This document shows positions 5,264 to 6,159 of a DNA stretch of 6,159 nt, one piece after another (positions within the stretch are counted from its first letter, which is position 1; the number at the start of each line of letters is the position of its first letter). The notes beneath the pieces were generated by a model. That model had not been told where the DNA came from. It made no database searches and was given only the letters and a program-made list of their open reading frames with translations. Where the stretch lies: NCBI GenBank assembly GCA_021162325.1, contig JAGGYV010000153.1, positions 1 to 6,159 on the forward strand. The letters run 5' to 3'. The position numbers were made by a program, and so were the translations under genes. The DNA is from Desulfobacteraceae bacterium (GTDB lineage: Bacteria > Desulfobacterota > Desulfobacteria > Desulfobacterales > Desulfosalsimonadaceae).

Positions 5264-6159
5264 TTATTCATGTAACGAATTTGACCGGATATGTACATCT
5301 CGTTGGGGAAACGGAATGCTGATGTCGTTTTTTTGAAATTGTTTGTAGACTTCGGTATTCAGATTGTGCAGCACTTTTCCCCGCATCACGGGTTTTTCCA
5401 CCCAGCATAACAGTTCATGATCCAGACTCGAGTCCCCGAAATCCCGGAAACGCACGCGCGGTTCCGGTGTTTTGCAGACATCCGGATGCTTTTTGGCCAC
5501 ATCAAGAAGCACCTGATGTACCTTGTCAATGTCCGATCCATAAGCCACGCCTACTTTGACCCGGATGCGGTATTTTTCGTGAGGCCCGCCGGCTTCATTG
5601 GTGATCTTGGCATTGCCCATCACGGAGTTGGGAATCGTGATTTCCACGTCGTCACGGGTCAAAAGACGGGTGCTTCGGATGCCGATGGTCGTCACTTCGC
5701 CGCGTTCGCCGGAATCAAGTACAATAAAATCCCCGAGTTGATAAGGCGCGTCCGCCACGATAAATACCCCGGAAAACAGGTTGGCCAGGGTGTCTTTGGC
5801 GGCAAAAGAAATCGCCAGGCCGAGTATGCCGGCGGATGCCATCCATGCAGTGACATCGATGTTCCAGGCCAGAAAGACAAAATATATGCTTAAAGCCACC
5901 ACGACGATGATCAAAAGATTGTTAAACAGCGGCAATGTCCGATCCTGTATAAAAATAAACCGGCTGTCATCACGGCTCACCAGGCTGAGCAGTAACTGCG
6001 CAAATTTGGCCGCAGCGATTGCCCAGAGAAATATGGCAATGGTTTTTAGCCCGCCAAGGGTGATGACCGTCAGGGTTGTATTGAGTGCCAGTCGCTCCGT
6101 GGCCATGGCCAGACCGAAGAGAATGATGCTGGCAAAGACAGGTTTGTGGAATATGTCAA
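5264..6159 (-). CDS. MscS-family mechanosensitive ion channel, 5' end beyond the window
   Basis: A small-conductance mechanosensitive channel homologue of the inner membrane. Such channels release solutes on hypo-osmotic shock as heptamers. A Met at 6106 gives 280 residues, but the frame stays open to the window edge. The 17 codons before it read DIFHKPVFASIILFGLA, a clear extension of a membrane helix, so the gene is cut by the window rather than starting at 6106. Counting from the Met at 6106, helices lie at about 11-43 and 60-82. The Gly/Ala-rich pore helix is at 88-118 (WMASAGILGLAISFAAKDTLANLFSG, the MscS TM3 pattern), followed by APYQLGDFI. The beta domain spans about 119-176 (GERGEVTTIGIRSTRLLTRDD, IPNSVMGN) and an alpha/beta cytoplasmic domain runs to about 268. 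The tail ends DVHIRSNSLHE. It converges on the spermidine synthase with only 13 bases between stops and is not part of that transcription unit. Confidence 0.93.
   Translation of the reverse strand, partial: DIFHKPVFASIILFGLAMATERLALNTTLTVITLGGLKTIAIFLWAIAAAKFAQLLLSLVSRDDSRFIFIQDRTLPLFNNLLIIVVVALSIYFVFLAWNIDVTAWMASAGILGLAISFAAKDTLANLFSGVFIVADAPYQLGDFIVLDSGERGEVTTIGIRSTRLLTRDDVEITIPNSVMGNAKITNEAGGPHEKYRIRVKVGVAYGSDIDKVHQVLLDVAKKHPDVCKTPEPRVRFRDFGDSSLDHELLCWVEKPVMRGKVLHNLNTEVYKQFQKNDISIPFPQRDVHIRSNSLHE

Noticed and set aside
5417..5893. A 158-codon + frame opposite the MscS gene
   Set aside because: It is antisense to clear MscS motifs, with composition typical of a complementary-strand shadow.

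Overview
The window looks like a chromosomal segment of a Gram-negative bacterium of moderate GC content. A lipoprotein with a clear lipobox, an MscS-type channel and AT-leaning codon use support this. The intergenic foldback repeats (a GTCATTNCG...-type palindrome and a GTAGGTTGGGTAGAGC-type palindrome) remind me of those common in Desulfobacterota/deltaproteobacteria. That placement is inference from recalled patterns, not a search.

Four genes lie on the + strand in one direction: a small DUF2617-like protein (up to 446, probably cut by the left edge), a large lipoprotein of unknown family with a helical stalk and a Gly/Ser/Arg-rich tail (503-2041), a membrane protein made of two tandem DUF350 (YjfL-type) units (2252-3133), and a membrane-anchored spermidine synthase (polyamine aminopropyltransferase) (3523-5250). 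An MscS-family mechanosensitive channel gene converges from the - strand (5264 to beyond 6159), only 13 bases from the synthase stop.

The gaps between the + strand genes are full of structure. Between the lipoprotein and DUF350 genes lies a 159-bp, almost perfectly centred foldback element (2042-2200). It has 18/19-matching ends and is flanked by TAA on both sides, the left TAA being the lipoprotein stop codon: a MITE-like element. The 356-base gap before the synthase holds a degenerate palindrome (3161-3247) and a composite foldback (3283-3462) containing a perfect 21-bp inverted repeat.

Read together, DUF2617, lipoprotein, DUF350 and membrane spermidine synthase form a polyamine/envelope gene neighbourhood. 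Equivalents that I recall include actinobacterial DUF350-DUF2617-DUF4247-spermidine synthase clusters and E. coli yjfL next to the glutathionylspermidine-synthase-like yjfC. The likely theme is making an aminopropylated compound at the inner membrane and using or sensing it in envelope maintenance. No gene for decarboxylated S-adenosylmethionine supply (SpeD/SpeH) and no PspA or DUF4178 gene is inside the window; they may lie upstream. The least understood component, and the best candidate for something undescribed, is the lipoprotein.
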